DNA of 64,000 nt from Prosapia bicincta (taxonomy: Eukaryota; Arthropoda; Insecta; Hemiptera; Cercopidae), in the NCBI GenBank assembly GCA_036971475.1, contig JBAIZL010000007.1:34011002-34075001 (forward strand), read 5' to 3'. Position numbers and translations under genes: made by a program. Of the stretch, positions 59,701 to 60,516 are shown piece after piece. How positions within the stretch are numbered: position 1 is the stretch's first letter; each line of letters starts with the position of its first letter. The notes under the pieces are model-generated. The model did not search any database. It worked only from the letters and a program-made list of their open reading frames with translations, and had not been told where the DNA came from.

Positions 59701-60516
59701 ATGTGTGTGGGGGTAGTGTCATTGGGGGTGTGTATGTGTGTGGGGGTAGTGCCATTGGGGTGTGTATGTGTATGGGGGTAGTGCCATTGGGGGTGTGTAT
59801 GTGTGTGGGGGTAGTGTCATTGGGAGTTGAGTATGTGTGTGGGGGTAGTTTGAAATGTATCTAATATCTTATTGTTCAGTTGTGTATCGTTGGTTATTTT
59901 TGTATTGTTTAAACAATTATTAAACTAAGTGTTACTATAGGCAAGTGTAATATTTGTACAAGTGTTTTTAGTACATAACTTTGTTAATTAGTTATATATT
60001 ATATTTTGTATTGTGGTATTGAGTATTTAGTTAATTGTATTATTTCTAAGCCTTGTAATATTTATAAATATTTCTATTTTATTACAAATATTATAATTTG
60101 TTTTGCTCCAGCACAATACAGAAACAACAACGCCAGCACCAGGAGCTAGTCTGATGAGACTACGAAACCGACCACGTCTACACGTCACTGGTAAGGCACC
60201 AAAACCTTCTTCCCAAGGTACTAATCCTACAAACCGAAGAGCATTAGTGTCAGGTCTTCTTCCAAGACGCCGTCCTGGAGCTCCAGCTGAACCATCAACA
60301 GAAGCTCCTGAAGAAAAGCCGGAGGAAGAAAAAGCCGAAGAGGAAGAAGTTTCAGAAACTGTGCCTACGACCGCCTCAACAACAGAATCTGCTGCCCCTG
60401 TAGAAAACAATTCTAGGGTACCTAACCCTCTAATTGGAGCAAGAAGAAGACTGCCAGGCAGGAGGCCTGGGTTACTCTTGCCTGGCAGGGCTACAAGTCC
60501 TCCACCTGAAGAGTAA
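15545..60516 (+). CDS. Secreted low-complexity (mucin-like/matrix-like) protein, 15 coding exons, overview
   Basis: Joined exons: 15545-15707, 19389-19580, 23549-23668, 27719-27807, 31163-31335, 32718-33167, 33997-34113, 37814-38007, 38224-38358, 40015-40254, 43522-43904, 46604-46830, 50533-50679, 52789-52954, 60112-60516. All introns are GT-AG and every phase junction stays in frame, giving 1066 residues. The N-terminus is a clear signal peptide (about residues 1-20). Four cysteines sit at about 136-149; a Tyr/Glu/Asp patch at about 316-330. The rest is rich in Thr, Pro, Ser, Glu and Arg, with repeated R-Y/F motifs and no transmembrane segment after the signal. By composition it is likely extracellular and O-glycosylated, for example in cuticle or matrix (inference). 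I cannot name an orthologue. Small exons could have been missed, and the untranslated first exon was not located. Confidence 0.8.
15962..16029 (+). CDS. Candidate alternative terminal exon after exon 1
   Basis: A TTTTACTTTAG acceptor precedes 15962. Joined in phase to exon 1 it reads 22 residues starting GVPGGYIPLFPMAIPLSLFP, then a TAA stop at 16027-16029. The result would be a secreted peptide of about 76 residues. It is short, hydrophobic and Pro-rich, and could be chance; there is no transcript evidence here. Confidence 0.2.
16406..16447. repeat. (TA)n microsatellite
   Basis: Alternating TA run directly left of foldback element E copy 1. Confidence 0.95.
16449..16758. mobile_element. Foldback element, family E, copy 1 (intron 1)
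   Basis: Arms 16516-16610 and 16621-16720 are reverse complements containing ATTTCGATCAAAAATGATC and GACAAAGATC. Outer left sequence GGAGACTGACAGATTTACC and outer right ACTAACCTAAA match the second copy at 62703-63056. (TA)n runs flank both sides (16406-16447 and 16760-16820). Confidence 0.75.
16760..16820. repeat. (TA)n microsatellite
   Basis: About 60 bases of alternating TA immediately right of foldback element E copy 1. Confidence 0.95.
17138..17250. mobile_element. PLE-F terminal fragment, copy 1 (intron 1)
   Basis: Contains the family's end sequence TTGTAGTTAATTACGTTCGG followed by TTAGTTTATAATTATCCGAAC and an inverted AAGTTTGGATAATCATAAA. The same end sequence is found in full next to GIY-YIG coding sequence at 28.4-29.3 kb. 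Confidence 0.6.
17490..17790 (+). repeat. Dispersed repeat family J, copy 3 (intron 1)
   Basis: Partial match to 5101-5530, in the same orientation: AATATAAATAAAGTAACA, ATGCGTTAAAA, CTACCACATA, then the distal part with GGATGAATAAAAAGTATTTTA shared with the copy near 25.7 kb. The middle part is deleted. Confidence 0.55.
17994..18456 (+). pseudogene. Relic of a non-LTR retrotransposon C-terminus (intron 1)
   Basis: An open frame 17994-18329 ends with RKTSVANFRLATGQDSLAD. After a frame change near 18300 the reading continues as SRRHLIRMIILESNMSTICV, then a Cys...DKDHLLVC stretch. A pattern of FRLxTGHDxL, HLxRM, CxxC and HxxxxC is typical of the region after the reverse transcriptase in several LINE-type elements. 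Clade not assigned. The frame break and absence of an RT domain make it a pseudogene. An unrelated host sequence is less likely but possible. Confidence 0.5.
18457..19388 (+). other. Rest of intron 1, nothing recognised
   Basis: Includes a frame at 18545-18727 with several Cys and Lys residues that I could not place. The rest is AT-rich. The acceptor TCTTTTCTTTACAG ends at 19388. Confidence 0.3.
19389..19580 (+). CDS. Exon 2 of the secreted-protein gene
   Basis: 64 codons, phase 1 in and out. Begins with a split Glu codon, then FETAHQIPSKKRLTKTNVQS. Lys/Gln/Thr-rich, no cysteine. Acceptor CTTTACAG; donor GTATGT at 19581. Reading past the donor reaches a stop at 19625-19627. Confidence 0.75.
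19648..19820. mobile_element. PLE-F terminal fragment, copy 2 (intron 2)
   Basis: CCATTACGTTCGGTGAAACTTAATC and ACTGAGACAGAACGTTTTCGATCGCT are present, followed by an inverted AGTCATAAACTAATGTTAAAG. This is a short foldback of one element end, with no coding sequence. Confidence 0.65.
19821..20329. other. Intron 2 segment, nothing recognised
   Basis: AT-rich, with no ORF or repeat end that I can support. Confidence 0.3.
20330..20369. mobile_element. PLE-F copy 3, left part interrupted by a hAT-type element
   Basis: AATCACTTAAAGAATAGTTTAAGAC is the left part of the PLE-F end. It continues at 21130-21275, after the inserted element, with TTTAAGACTATCCGAAC and the GAACGTTTTCGATCGCT landmark. 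Confidence 0.65.
20370..21129. mobile_element. Non-autonomous hAT-type element, 760 bp
   Basis: Ends are inverted repeats: TAGGGATGGGCCGATTCCGA at the left, and its counterpart finishing TCGGCCCATCCCTA at the right, with further GAATCG repeats inside both ends. The 8 bp direct repeat TTTAAGAC at 20362-20369 and 21130-21137 is a target-site duplication of the length typical of hAT elements. No transposase ORF is present. A (CT)n run is at 20707-20732. It sits inside a PLE-F fragment and so is younger than it. Confidence 0.85.
21130..21290. mobile_element. PLE-F copy 3, right part
   Basis: Resumes after the hAT-type insertion with TATCCGAACTTTAAATTTAG, ACTGAGACAGAACGTTTTCG, GATCTTCATCAGTG, and then the inverted outer end CCGAACGTAATGGACTACAAAATTCAAG. 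Confidence 0.65.
21291..23548 (+). other. Rest of intron 2, nothing recognised
   Basis: Moderately AT-rich, short ORFs only (for example 21265-21450 and 22511-22708), no domain recognised. Ends with acceptor CTGATTTCAG. Confidence 0.3.
23549..23668 (+). CDS. Exon 3: the only cysteine-bearing exon of the mature protein
   Basis: 40 codons, phase 1 in and out. Encodes MEYLLLEEEFVGIRSR, then CNVCVKPGCPPHICQKK. The four Cys have spacing C-x2-C-x4-C-x4-C (about residues 136, 139, 144, 149) and are the only ones I find after the signal peptide. This suggests a tiny disulfide-bonded or metal-binding module. I could not match it to a named domain. Donor GTATGG at 23669. Confidence 0.75.
23669..24106 (+). 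other. Start of intron 3, nothing recognised
   Basis: AT-rich after 23770, no ORF of note. Confidence 0.3.
24107..24256. repeat. Short inverted repeat (intron 3)
   Basis: GATTTGAAATTACTTGCGACCAGA at about 24108-24131 is mirrored by TCTGGTCGCAAGTAATTTCAAATTC at about 24226-24250. The roughly 95 bp loop holds no matching structure. Probably a small MITE end pair. Confidence 0.6.
24540..24690. mobile_element. Foldback family H, half copy 1 (intron 3)
   Basis: AACAATGCACTGATCTAGTG, TCCTGAAAAATATCAGTAAGTAGTGG and a trailing CCTCAAGATGTACAACACAAAAACTGC match family H copies at 31.6, 35.8 and 50.9 kb. Only the right half is clear here. Confidence 0.55.
25355..25790 (+). mobile_element. Repeat family J, copy 4, with a tRNA-like SINE segment
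   Basis: Ends match family J (CCTACTTAGGTTAACAAA; GGATGAATAAAAATGTATTTG; a spaced GAGAGTGTGAGGTAATAGA). Inside, at about 25525-25592, GGAGCAGTGCCATAGG is followed 30 bases later by CAGTTCGAATCTGGC. The latter is a good match to a pol III B box (GGTTCGAATCC type), as in tRNA-derived SINEs. No intact tRNA cloverleaf could be drawn, so it is not called a tRNA gene. Confidence 0.45.
25791..27718 (+). other. Rest of intron 3, nothing recognised
   Basis: AT-rich. One less AT-rich patch lies at 26180-26290. No ORF above 60 codons that I would defend. Acceptor TTTCCTCTACAG ends at 27718. Confidence 0.3.
27719..27807 (+). CDS. Exon 4 of the secreted-protein gene
   Basis: Enters in phase 1 with a split Asp codon and ends on a complete Met codon. 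Encodes TVHPVISSEGQTGVVGEVLA, then an acidic VDEEEQLIM. Donor GTAAAT at 27808. Confidence 0.75.
27880..28075. mobile_element. PLE-B relic, copy 2 (intron 4)
   Basis: TTGTTGAGGACGGCCGTTTCGGG and CCCATTGTCAACTCA are flanked by the terminal sequence CTATAGTAACACTTACTTATA on the left and CTACTATAGGCAAGTT on the right. The outer part GATTCCATCTTCACGTGAGCTACTAG is also shared, inverted, with the copy at 6.3 kb. Confidence 0.65.
28185..28238 (-). mobile_element. PLE-F copy 4, outer end, interrupted by foldback G
   Basis: CATTACGTTCAGTGCAACTTAATTAATC is the PLE-F outer end. It continues beyond the inserted foldback at 28425. The 9 bp TTTACATTA occurs at both junctions (28230-28238 and 28425-28433). 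Confidence 0.65.
28239..28424. mobile_element. Foldback element, family G, copy 1
   Basis: A palindrome (ATATGGTACAACTCACAAATA and complement, joined at TTTCAACGACTAATTTGTCGTTGAAACG) followed by a short asymmetric tail, CTCACAAGCCAGCTCGAATATT. A 9 bp direct repeat, TTTACATTA, flanks it. The second copy at 42306-42632 has the same arms and tail and its own 9-11 bp direct repeat. The duplication length would suit a Mutator-like source, but no transposase is present to confirm it. Confidence 0.7.
28425..28925 (-). pseudogene. PLE-F copy 4, minus-strand arm with GIY-YIG-like ORF
   Basis: The frame 28922-28668 on the minus strand encodes GIYKLTSNKCNKFYIGQTG, the hallmark of the GIY-YIG endonuclease domain of Penelope-like retroelements, and then a HKYTDIYHNLEIL stretch typical of the same C-terminus. 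The conserved GIY and YIG are both visible. Only about 84 codons are open and there is no reverse transcriptase. It continues leftward into the non-coding element end (GATCTTCATCAGTGTCTTC, ACGTTTTTAATTGCTATG). Confidence 0.7.
28926..29340 (+). pseudogene. PLE-F copy 4, plus-strand arm, head-to-head with the previous one
   Basis: From about 29000 the + strand encodes ILHVNKKGPHLNTLEQYE-type sequence and runs out into ACACTGATGAAGATCAACAC and the element end AAAACGTGCTGTCTCAGTAAG. A direct duplication of about 74 bp (GCTGACACAAACA...ACACAAATACACAGAC) occupies 28914-29060. The two arms face away from a junction near 28925. No complete ORF. Confidence 0.65.
29341..29730. other. Intron 4 segment, nothing recognised
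   Basis: AT-rich spacer between the PLE-F pair and the 18 bp tandem repeat. Confidence 0.3.
29731..29982. repeat. Tandem repeat, 18 bp unit, 14 copies (intron 4)
   Basis: Unit CTTGTAACCACTAAGCAA, nearly invariant. Since 18 is a multiple of 3, several frames stay open on both strands (for example a 105-codon frame on the minus strand). These are by-products of the repeat. Confidence 0.95.
29983..30441. other. Intron 4 segment, nothing recognised
   Basis: AT-rich, no supported feature. Confidence 0.3.
30442..31140. mobile_element. Foldback element, family A, copy 2 (long form)
   Basis: Two arms of about 300 bp (roughly 30450-30755 and 30790-31100) are reverse complements. They carry CCTGTAACGGGATGGATTTA-type, CTTACTTGCTGACGTGTTTC and GTTGCGTAGTGTTTGTATAT sequences. 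Copy 1 at 1.7-2.1 kb has the same outer arms with the inner part deleted. The outer extension AATCAGTGAATTCAAGATGATTACATCAAGCAACTT (31106-31144) is family sequence and reaches to within about 20 bp of exon 5. Confidence 0.75.
31163..31335 (+). CDS. Exon 5 of the secreted-protein gene
   Basis: Starts on a complete codon and ends in phase 2. Encodes a Lys/Ser-rich stretch, AKKSESTSPIKKVDRTEAKQ, then a mixed segment ending TVPKQKHLR. Acceptor CTATTATTTTAG; donor GTAAAT at 31336. The acceptor lies immediately after the end of foldback A copy 2. Confidence 0.75.
31615..31840. mobile_element. Foldback family H, copy 2 (intron 5)
   Basis: ACTGATATTTTTCAGCAGAC and, inverted, GTCTGCTGAAAAATATAAGTAG. 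Centre with TTGAACAATGGGTTGATCTAG. Tail CACCTCATGATGTAGAACAC is shared with other copies. Confidence 0.7.
31841..32717 (+). other. Rest of intron 5, nothing recognised
   Basis: AT-rich. A short (TG)n is at about 32448-32460. A run of T followed by AG forms the exon 6 acceptor. Confidence 0.3.
32718..33167 (+). CDS. Exon 6: largest exon, with acidic Tyr-rich patch
   Basis: 150 codons, phase 2 in and out. Contains EKRKFTDEGTFDFIDSPLSD, then KKGPNGQDYEYEYVYYYYDE at about residues 308-327 continuing into more Asp/Glu. It then becomes Pro/Ala/Thr-rich with RARGRQPAPVVEEEEIPVTR. Tyr residues flanked by acidic ones are typical contexts for Tyr sulfation or for di-Tyr crosslinking in matrix proteins (inference). 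The KRK at 273-275 could be a proprotein cleavage site. Donor GTAATA at 33168. Confidence 0.85.
33168..33996 (+). other. Intron 6
   Basis: Mostly unrecognised. 33720-33830 (TTTACTTGTATGTGTATG..., AATAAATCTTACAACGTTTTCAG, TTTTGGAGCATACGG) resembles 39020-39110, the sequence after the mariner relic, so a small transposon end may be present. Acceptor TTCCTTTTCCTGCAG ends at 33996. Confidence 0.4.
33997..34113 (+). CDS. Exon 7: R-Y module
   Basis: 39 codons, phase 2 in and out. Begins with a split Arg codon, then YTTIERTRPSVTAEVGFDVT, ending PPQTRGGSR with the next split Arg. Short symmetric exon that starts R-Y, like exon 13. Donor GTAACA at 34114. Confidence 0.75.
34178..35483 (+). mobile_element. 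piggyBac-like element, 1.3 kb, non-autonomous (intron 7)
   Basis: Flanked by TTAA at 34174-34177 and 35484-35487. Terminal inverted repeats CCTTCAAACACACGCGCC and GGCGCGTGTGATTGAAGG match except at one or two bases. A subterminal CCCCGCGCGTGTGTT occurs at both ends (about 34380 and 35436). Inside, the + strand frame at 34651-34845 encodes GRCEVCPLQKDRKTTTLCCN, then CNKLLCRD, resembling the C-terminal cysteine-rich domain of piggyBac transposases. The catalytic part is missing. It starts 64 bp after exon 7. Confidence 0.8.
35755..35940. mobile_element. Foldback family H, copy 3 (intron 7)
   Basis: ACTACTTACTGATATTTTTCAGCA, TTGCATTAGGTCAGTGCATT, and tail CCTCAAGATGTATGACACAAAAA. The right arm is reduced. 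Just upstream, 35700-35745 has the AGTTGCTTGTTGTAATCATCTTGAATTTACTGAT sequence that also borders both family A elements. Confidence 0.6.
35945..36150. mobile_element. Foldback element, family M (intron 7)
   Basis: Arms ACAATTGTGTCATTTACGAAGCTGACACTC and GAGTGTCAGCTTCATAAATGAAAC surround a CTGGAGAACTAGAAAAACTCCAG centre. Outer ends CTTAACTAAGTGAAT and CAGTAAGTAGCTC recall family A ends. No ORF. Confidence 0.65.
36478..36830 (+). pseudogene. PLE-B copy 3: Penelope-like C-terminal coding relic
   Basis: One + strand frame (about 36487-36744) is open and reads NKQSNFADHLNSTKQDYIDI, then SNLQILHKQ, HPTHILNTQLHYNSHTLFDI and ends IPPPP then stop. SNFADHL, D-I-x-x-N, I-L-H and HILNxQ...SHTLFD is the usual order after the GIY-YIG core in Penelope-like elements. 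After the stop come the non-coding end CGGTCTGAGTTGACAATGGG and CGGCCGTCCTCAACAAATA. This single-copy stretch is the source sequence of the intron 14 minisatellite (36617-36690). Confidence 0.7.
36831..37728. mobile_element. pogo/Tigger-like element, 898 bp, nested in PLE-B copy 3
   Basis: Inverted ends CAGTAAACTCCCAATTATCC and, at the right, CGGATAATCGGGACTTTACTG. The flanking dinucleotide TA is duplicated (36829-36830 and 37729-37730), and the PLE-B end sequence continues on the other side with TGTGCTACTATAGGC. End sequence and TA duplication fit pogo/Tigger elements of the Tc1/mariner superfamily. Only short ORFs, so non-autonomous. Further GGATAATCCGCAAACCGG words are internal end repeats. 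Confidence 0.8.
37731..37780 (+). mobile_element. PLE-B copy 3, terminal part after the pogo-like insertion
   Basis: TGTGCTACTATAGGCAAATTTGTAAATATTTACAAAG is the family terminus seen at 6.27, 28.03 and 59.93 kb. It stops about 35 bp before exon 8. Confidence 0.7.
37814..38007 (+). CDS. Exon 8: R-F module
   Basis: Enters phase 2 with a split Arg codon, exits phase 1. Starts RFRGRQLQPESAQTASVAVD, then basic RFPPRSRSNHNSNP and TRIRGQS. Acceptor TTTTCTTTTGTTAAG; donor GTAACA at 38008. Confidence 0.75.
38224..38358 (+). CDS. Exon 9
   Basis: 45 codons, phase 1 in and out. Encodes SVRRPSLELVDSSSFRTHSS, then an acidic segment to AR-G. The donor is GTCATT, a weak match to consensus. Without splicing, translation would stop 14 codons later (TAA near 38406). 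Acceptor TATTTTATTCAG. Confidence 0.65.
38480..38550. mobile_element. PLE-F terminal fragment, copy 5 (intron 9)
   Basis: AATCACTTAAACAATAGTTTATGACTATCCGAACTTTAAATTTAG, truncated on the right. Confidence 0.6.
38580..39110 (+). pseudogene. Mariner/Tc1-type transposase relic (intron 9)
   Basis: At 38690-38830 the + strand encodes WFQQDNATGITALDNIALLQ, then ETFGNRLISF and YPAHSPDLTQDEWG, matching the WFQQDNATxHTA and SPDLTPxDxxLWG blocks that carry the second and third catalytic positions in mariner-like transposases. A frame change follows, and the other frame gives HHDPPTIIIQLQEKIT and later MMENLQERV, the usual C-terminal region. It is broken by frameshifts and stops and lacks the N-terminal part. 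Confidence 0.75.
39211..39290. repeat. Tandem repeat, 21 bp unit, about 4 copies (intron 9)
   Basis: Unit AATGTCAAAGTACTGTTATCA repeated about four times. Open in several frames because 21 is divisible by 3. Just after it, CTCCCATTCCCAGCA and TGCTGGGAATGGCAAG form an inverted pair (39309 and 39388). Confidence 0.9.
39291..40014 (+). other. Rest of intron 9, nothing further recognised
   Basis: AT-rich. A family H-like ACTTGGAAAAACCACTAATTA fragment lies at about 39800. Acceptor TGCTATTGACAG ends at 40014. Confidence 0.3.
40015..40254 (+). CDS. Exon 10
   Basis: 80 codons, phase 1 in and out. Begins GQGRPARVRPPPEDTLFVAV, then Gln/Glu-rich RQQENTRESDLEEYIQPEKE, ending TTEDIGTTSYIA. Arg-rich start and acidic/Thr linker follow the general pattern of the protein. 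Donor GTAAGA at 40255. Confidence 0.75.
40255..40765 (+). other. Start of intron 10, nothing recognised
   Basis: Less AT-rich at 40340-40560. GATTGCATCTGGCTGC at 40510 resembles a phrase near 5577, hinting at a shared repeat, but I could not define it. Confidence 0.3.
40766..41006. mobile_element. Foldback element, family L (intron 10)
   Basis: Arms contain ATGTTATTTGTAAACAATTATTCCACCATTAA and, inverted, TTAATGGTGGAATATTGTTTACAATAACAT, with inner CCACTTGACAATTGTCG / CGACAATGGTCAAGTG. Imperfect but continuous. No ORF. Confidence 0.65.
41007..42296 (+). other. Intron 10 segment, nothing recognised
   Basis: No ORF or repeat match found. Composition is a little less AT-rich than the average intron here. 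Confidence 0.3.
42306..42632. mobile_element. Foldback element, family G, copy 2 (intron 10)
   Basis: Arms AAAGAATAAATATGCTACAACTCAC and complement, plus a long inner palindrome (AAACATAACCTATAAT and ATTATAGGTTATGTTT), then the asymmetric tail CACAAGACAGCTCGAATATT. Direct repeats ATTTCAAAT at 42297-42305 and 42633-42641 flank it (match extends to 11 bp). The same layout as copy 1 at 28239-28424. Confidence 0.75.
42758..43302. repeat. Tandem repeat, 30 bp unit, about 18 copies (intron 10)
   Basis: Unit ATGTTTATTTCATGTTATTATGAACTAGAC with a few variant positions. Variants (GAC/GGC, ATGTTT/ATGATT/ATATTT) recur in patterns, partly with a three-unit (90 bp) period. One + strand frame is open across the array (MFISCYYELD decapeptides; 42658-43302), as expected when 30 is divisible by 3. 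It ends about 220 bp before exon 11. Confidence 0.95.
43522..43904 (+). CDS. Exon 11: Thr/Pro-rich mucin-like segment
   Basis: Enters phase 1 (split Ser), ends on a complete Gln codon. Starts TMTDKAALDLYALLMKTQNE, then a run of about 15 Thr followed by EPPPPPPP, then GKSRYRSGGGSRNRFRTSGT, and KSRFQPSRFGQ. The poly-Thr block is a likely O-glycosylation site and is coded by a variable ACA/ACT/ACG microsatellite, so its length may vary between individuals. Donor GTATAA at 43905. Confidence 0.85.
43980..44130. mobile_element. Foldback family H, copy 4 (intron 11)
   Basis: AAAACCACTACTAACTGGTG and, inverted, CACCAAGAAGTAGTGGATTTT, with a centre including TTGTTCACCTAGG...AACAATG. More diverged than the other copies. 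Confidence 0.6.
44562..44695. mobile_element. PLE-F terminal fragment, copy 6 (intron 11)
   Basis: AATCACTTAAACAATAGTTTATGACTATCTGAAC, ACTGAGACAGAACGTTTCCG, GATCTTCATCAATGTCTTCTC and the inverted outer end TACAAAATTCAAG. Confidence 0.6.
44960..45080 (+). repeat. Repeat family J, fragment (copy 5, intron 11)
   Basis: AATATAACATAACC, AAAACAGCTGTTCTACAACATAA, AATCAGCTGTTTCGTGAAATCATATGTTATT match 5180-5260. Confidence 0.55.
45081..46603 (+). other. Rest of intron 11, nothing recognised
   Basis: A 111-codon frame at 45276-45611 is AT-driven with no recognisable domain. 45880-46150 is nearly free of G on the + strand for long stretches (A/C-rich), of unknown origin. The chosen acceptor for exon 12 is AACGCAG ending at 46603. 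Confidence 0.3.
46604..46830 (+). CDS. Exon 12: R-Y/Ser-Thr module
   Basis: Starts on a complete codon, exits phase 2. Begins NSGFGGRRSKTTPPPDQSSN, then GRTRYRNNANRASHS and a Ser/Thr-rich segment ending SRPSFGSDR. The acceptor at 46603 was preferred over the CAG at 46610 because only the former keeps this frame; the other frame gives no continuation. Donor GTATGT at 46831. Confidence 0.75.
46863..48234 (-). mobile_element. 5'-truncated LINE inserted 32 bp after exon 12
   Basis: On the minus strand the element ends in a poly(A) tail (a T run at 46863-46882 on +). A 12-13 bp direct repeat, AAATCTCAGCTG(T), at 46851-46863 and 48235-48247 is the target-site duplication. The 5' end is cut within the reverse transcriptase region. 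Poly(A), long target duplication and 5' truncation are the signature of target-primed reverse transcription. The ORF inside is unbroken, so the insertion looks young. Confidence 0.9.
46951..48234 (-). CDS. LINE ORF2 fragment: RT C-terminal end, RNase H and zinc knuckle
   Basis: Open from the truncation point (reading FGKKWGLKPSMMHWIYLRVI) to a stop at 46951, 427 residues. The first part, RPMITYGALVWW and QRLACLCTLGAMSTTP, is the region following the reverse transcriptase. Numbering from the first ATG (48204), an RNase H domain has its four acidic residues: D145 in YTDGSKMD, E180 in FQAEVYAI, D206 in FSDSQAAIKAL, D258 in GNEAADALAR. A C-terminal C360-x2-C363...H372-x4-C377 knuckle (CRLCGQEQETATHIIYRC) follows. 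RNase H after RT fits the I/Jockey-related group of LINEs; exact clade not assigned. It cannot be autonomous because the RT and endonuclease are missing. Confidence 0.9.
   Translation of the reverse strand, partial: FGKKWGLKPSMMHWIYLRVIRPMITYGALVWWTKANQAQTRAKLSSIQRLACLCTLGAMSTTPGAAMEVMLNLPPLELVLRGEARLAAWRLRNSSNWANLPDVSGHMSIECVVKEPVLEMGSDHITRMFAPDQVHQTVMEWSGTLTSGAQIWYTDGSKMDFGTGAGVYCKNPRVELVFSLGRHTSVFQAEVYAINACLGEIARRETHGDRIAIFSDSQAAIKALNGHVVTSAIVRECLINLQALARHNQVKIGWVPGHRGILGNEAADALAREGSSTPLIGPEPAVGISKSMVRMTVRRWMAERHCEHWIRAEGMRHSKLTLRRPSLGLQKSLIYLSRQELRIATGLLTGHCGLRKHLHKMGIYKDEPVCRLCGQEQETATHIIYRCGVLAERRFNLFGDGTALVDAEGKTLVRKLLNLVRGKGLFD
48248..49484 (+). other. Intron 12 segment, nothing recognised
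   Basis: No ORF above 65 codons, and none with a domain. 49170-49400 is less AT-rich and includes CCTCCACCCTCCCC; origin unknown. Confidence 0.3.
49485..49875. mobile_element. PLE-F foldback, copy 7 (intron 12)
   Basis: Two PLE-F ends in inverted orientation: TTCATTACGTTCAGTGAATC ... GATCTTCATTGGTGTCTTC ... GGTTTTCGAAAG on the left, mirrored by AAGTAGAAGACACTGATGGAGATC ... AGTCATAAACTAATGATAAAG on the right. They meet near 49705. Coding sequence is reduced to a few codons. Confidence 0.7.
49876..50532 (+). other. Rest of intron 12, nothing recognised
   Basis: AT-rich. The acceptor for exon 13 is TTATTATTGTAACGGCAG. Confidence 0.3.
50533..50679 (+). CDS. Exon 13: R-Y module
   Basis: 49 codons, phase 2 in and out, beginning with a split Arg codon then YNLRRRGSRVTTAAPATEEV, followed by an Ala/Glu/Thr linker ending TTVRPTR. 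Same size class and layout as exon 7. Donor GTGATA at 50680. Confidence 0.75.
50945..51145. mobile_element. Foldback family H, copy 5 (intron 13)
   Basis: Best-preserved copy: CACTTGGCAAAAAACCACTACTTACTGATATTTTTCAGCAGAC, and inverted GTCTGCGGAAAAATATCAGTAAGCAGTGGTTTTCTGTCAAGTG. The centre has ACAGCATTGAACAATG. No ORF. Confidence 0.75.
51300..51690 (+). pseudogene. PLE-F C-terminal relic, copy 8 (intron 13)
   Basis: Matches the plus-strand arm of copy 4: CAATCACATAAAAGAAAC, CACATCTCAACACACTAGAACAATA, ACTGATGAAGATG, then the element end with AACTAATATAAAAGTGATT and CACCGAACGTAATGG. Coding frames are broken. Confidence 0.65.
51691..52489 (+). other. Intron 13 segment, nothing recognised
   Basis: AT-rich, short ORFs only. 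Confidence 0.3.
52490..52705. mobile_element. Foldback element, family I (intron 13)
   Basis: GAATATCGAGTCAAAAGTTAATTTATTTAGTGCAACGTTTTG at the left, and CAAAACGTTGCACTAAATAAATAAACTTTTTACTCGATATTC at the right, are inverted; outer AATAAATGACAAC and TTGTCATTTATT also pair. The loop of about 100 bp is unrelated sequence. It ends about 85 bp before exon 14. Confidence 0.7.
52789..52954 (+). CDS. Exon 14: R-P/Gly module
   Basis: Enters phase 2 with a split Arg codon, ends on a complete Glu codon. Starts RPRLNIGGGARPLRPGPRIN, then SPRGRIGVASTT and a Pro/Ala/Glu linker ending EQPETAE. Acceptor TTCTAATGTACAG; donor GTAAGA at 52955. Confidence 0.8.
53012..53202 (-). mobile_element. PLE-B copy 4, left flank of the minisatellite
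   Basis: CACTTGCCTATAGTAGTACTTA and TGTTGAGGACAGTCG, GTGTCCTATTGTCAACTCAGACTG are the PLE-B end in reverse orientation. They continue into AGGGGTGGGATATTAGGATAG and GGGGGTTATAATGTCAAAAAGTGTGTG, the reverse complement of the coding relic at 36660-36750. It begins about 57 bp after exon 14. Confidence 0.75.
53203..59849. repeat. G/T-rich minisatellite, 33-34 bp unit, about 6.6 kb (intron 14)
   Basis: Unit on the + strand: TAGTGTCATTGGGTGTTGTG then TATGTGTGTGGGGG. Roughly 190-200 copies, with variants (GTGCCATTGGGGGTG in the last 1.5 kb; TTGAGTATG, ACGTGTGTG elsewhere). Higher-order structure: an exact duplication at 760 bp spacing (55044-55241 equals 55804-56001) and a three-unit 100 bp period at 58740-59160. 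The + strand is almost C-free. Long frames on either strand (up to 232 codons) are by-products. Both flanks are PLE-B sequence. Confidence 0.95.
59850..59980 (-). mobile_element. PLE-B copy 4, right flank of the minisatellite
   Basis: GTAGTTTGAAATGTATC, TATTGTTCAGTTGTGTATCGTTGGTTATTTTTGTATTGTTTA is the reverse complement of the PLE-B coding relic at about 36560-36625, just beyond the unit-like segment. It then passes to GTGTTACTATAGGCAAGTGTAATATTTGTACAAGTGTTTT, the family's terminal sequence in inverted orientation. Confidence 0.75.
60112..60516 (+). CDS. Exon 15: terminal coding exon
   Basis: 134 codons plus TAA at 60514-60516. Begins on a complete codon, HNTETTTPAPGASLMRLRNR. Then comes PRLHVTGKAPKPSSQ, an acidic EEKPEEEKAEEEEVSETVPT linker and a very basic end, GARRRLPGRRPGLLLPGRAT, finishing SPPPEE. 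Acceptor TTTGTTTTGCTCCAG. Several RRR/RGRR-like sites could be cleaved by furin-type proteases (inference). Confidence 0.85.
   Translation, partial: HNTETTTPAPGASLMRLRNRPRLHVTGKAPKPSSQGTNPTNRRALVSGLLPRRRPGAPAEPSTEAPEEKPEEEKAEEEEVSETVPTTASTTESAAPVENNSRVPNPLIGARRRLPGRRPGLLLPGRATSPPPEE
60451..60488 (+). other. Perfect 10 bp inverted repeat inside the coding end
   Basis: CTGCCAGGCA (60451-60460) and TGCCTGGCAG (60479-60488) could pair as a hairpin with an 18-base loop in the mRNA, shortly before the stop codon. It may simply result from repeated Leu-Pro-Gly-Arg codons. Confidence 0.5.

Noticed and set aside
58244..59755. Overlapping minus-strand frames of 65-232 codons rich in Thr, His and Pro
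   Set aside because: They follow from a stop-free 33-34 bp repeat and appear in all frames. No start context, splice context or non-repeat sequence supports a protein.
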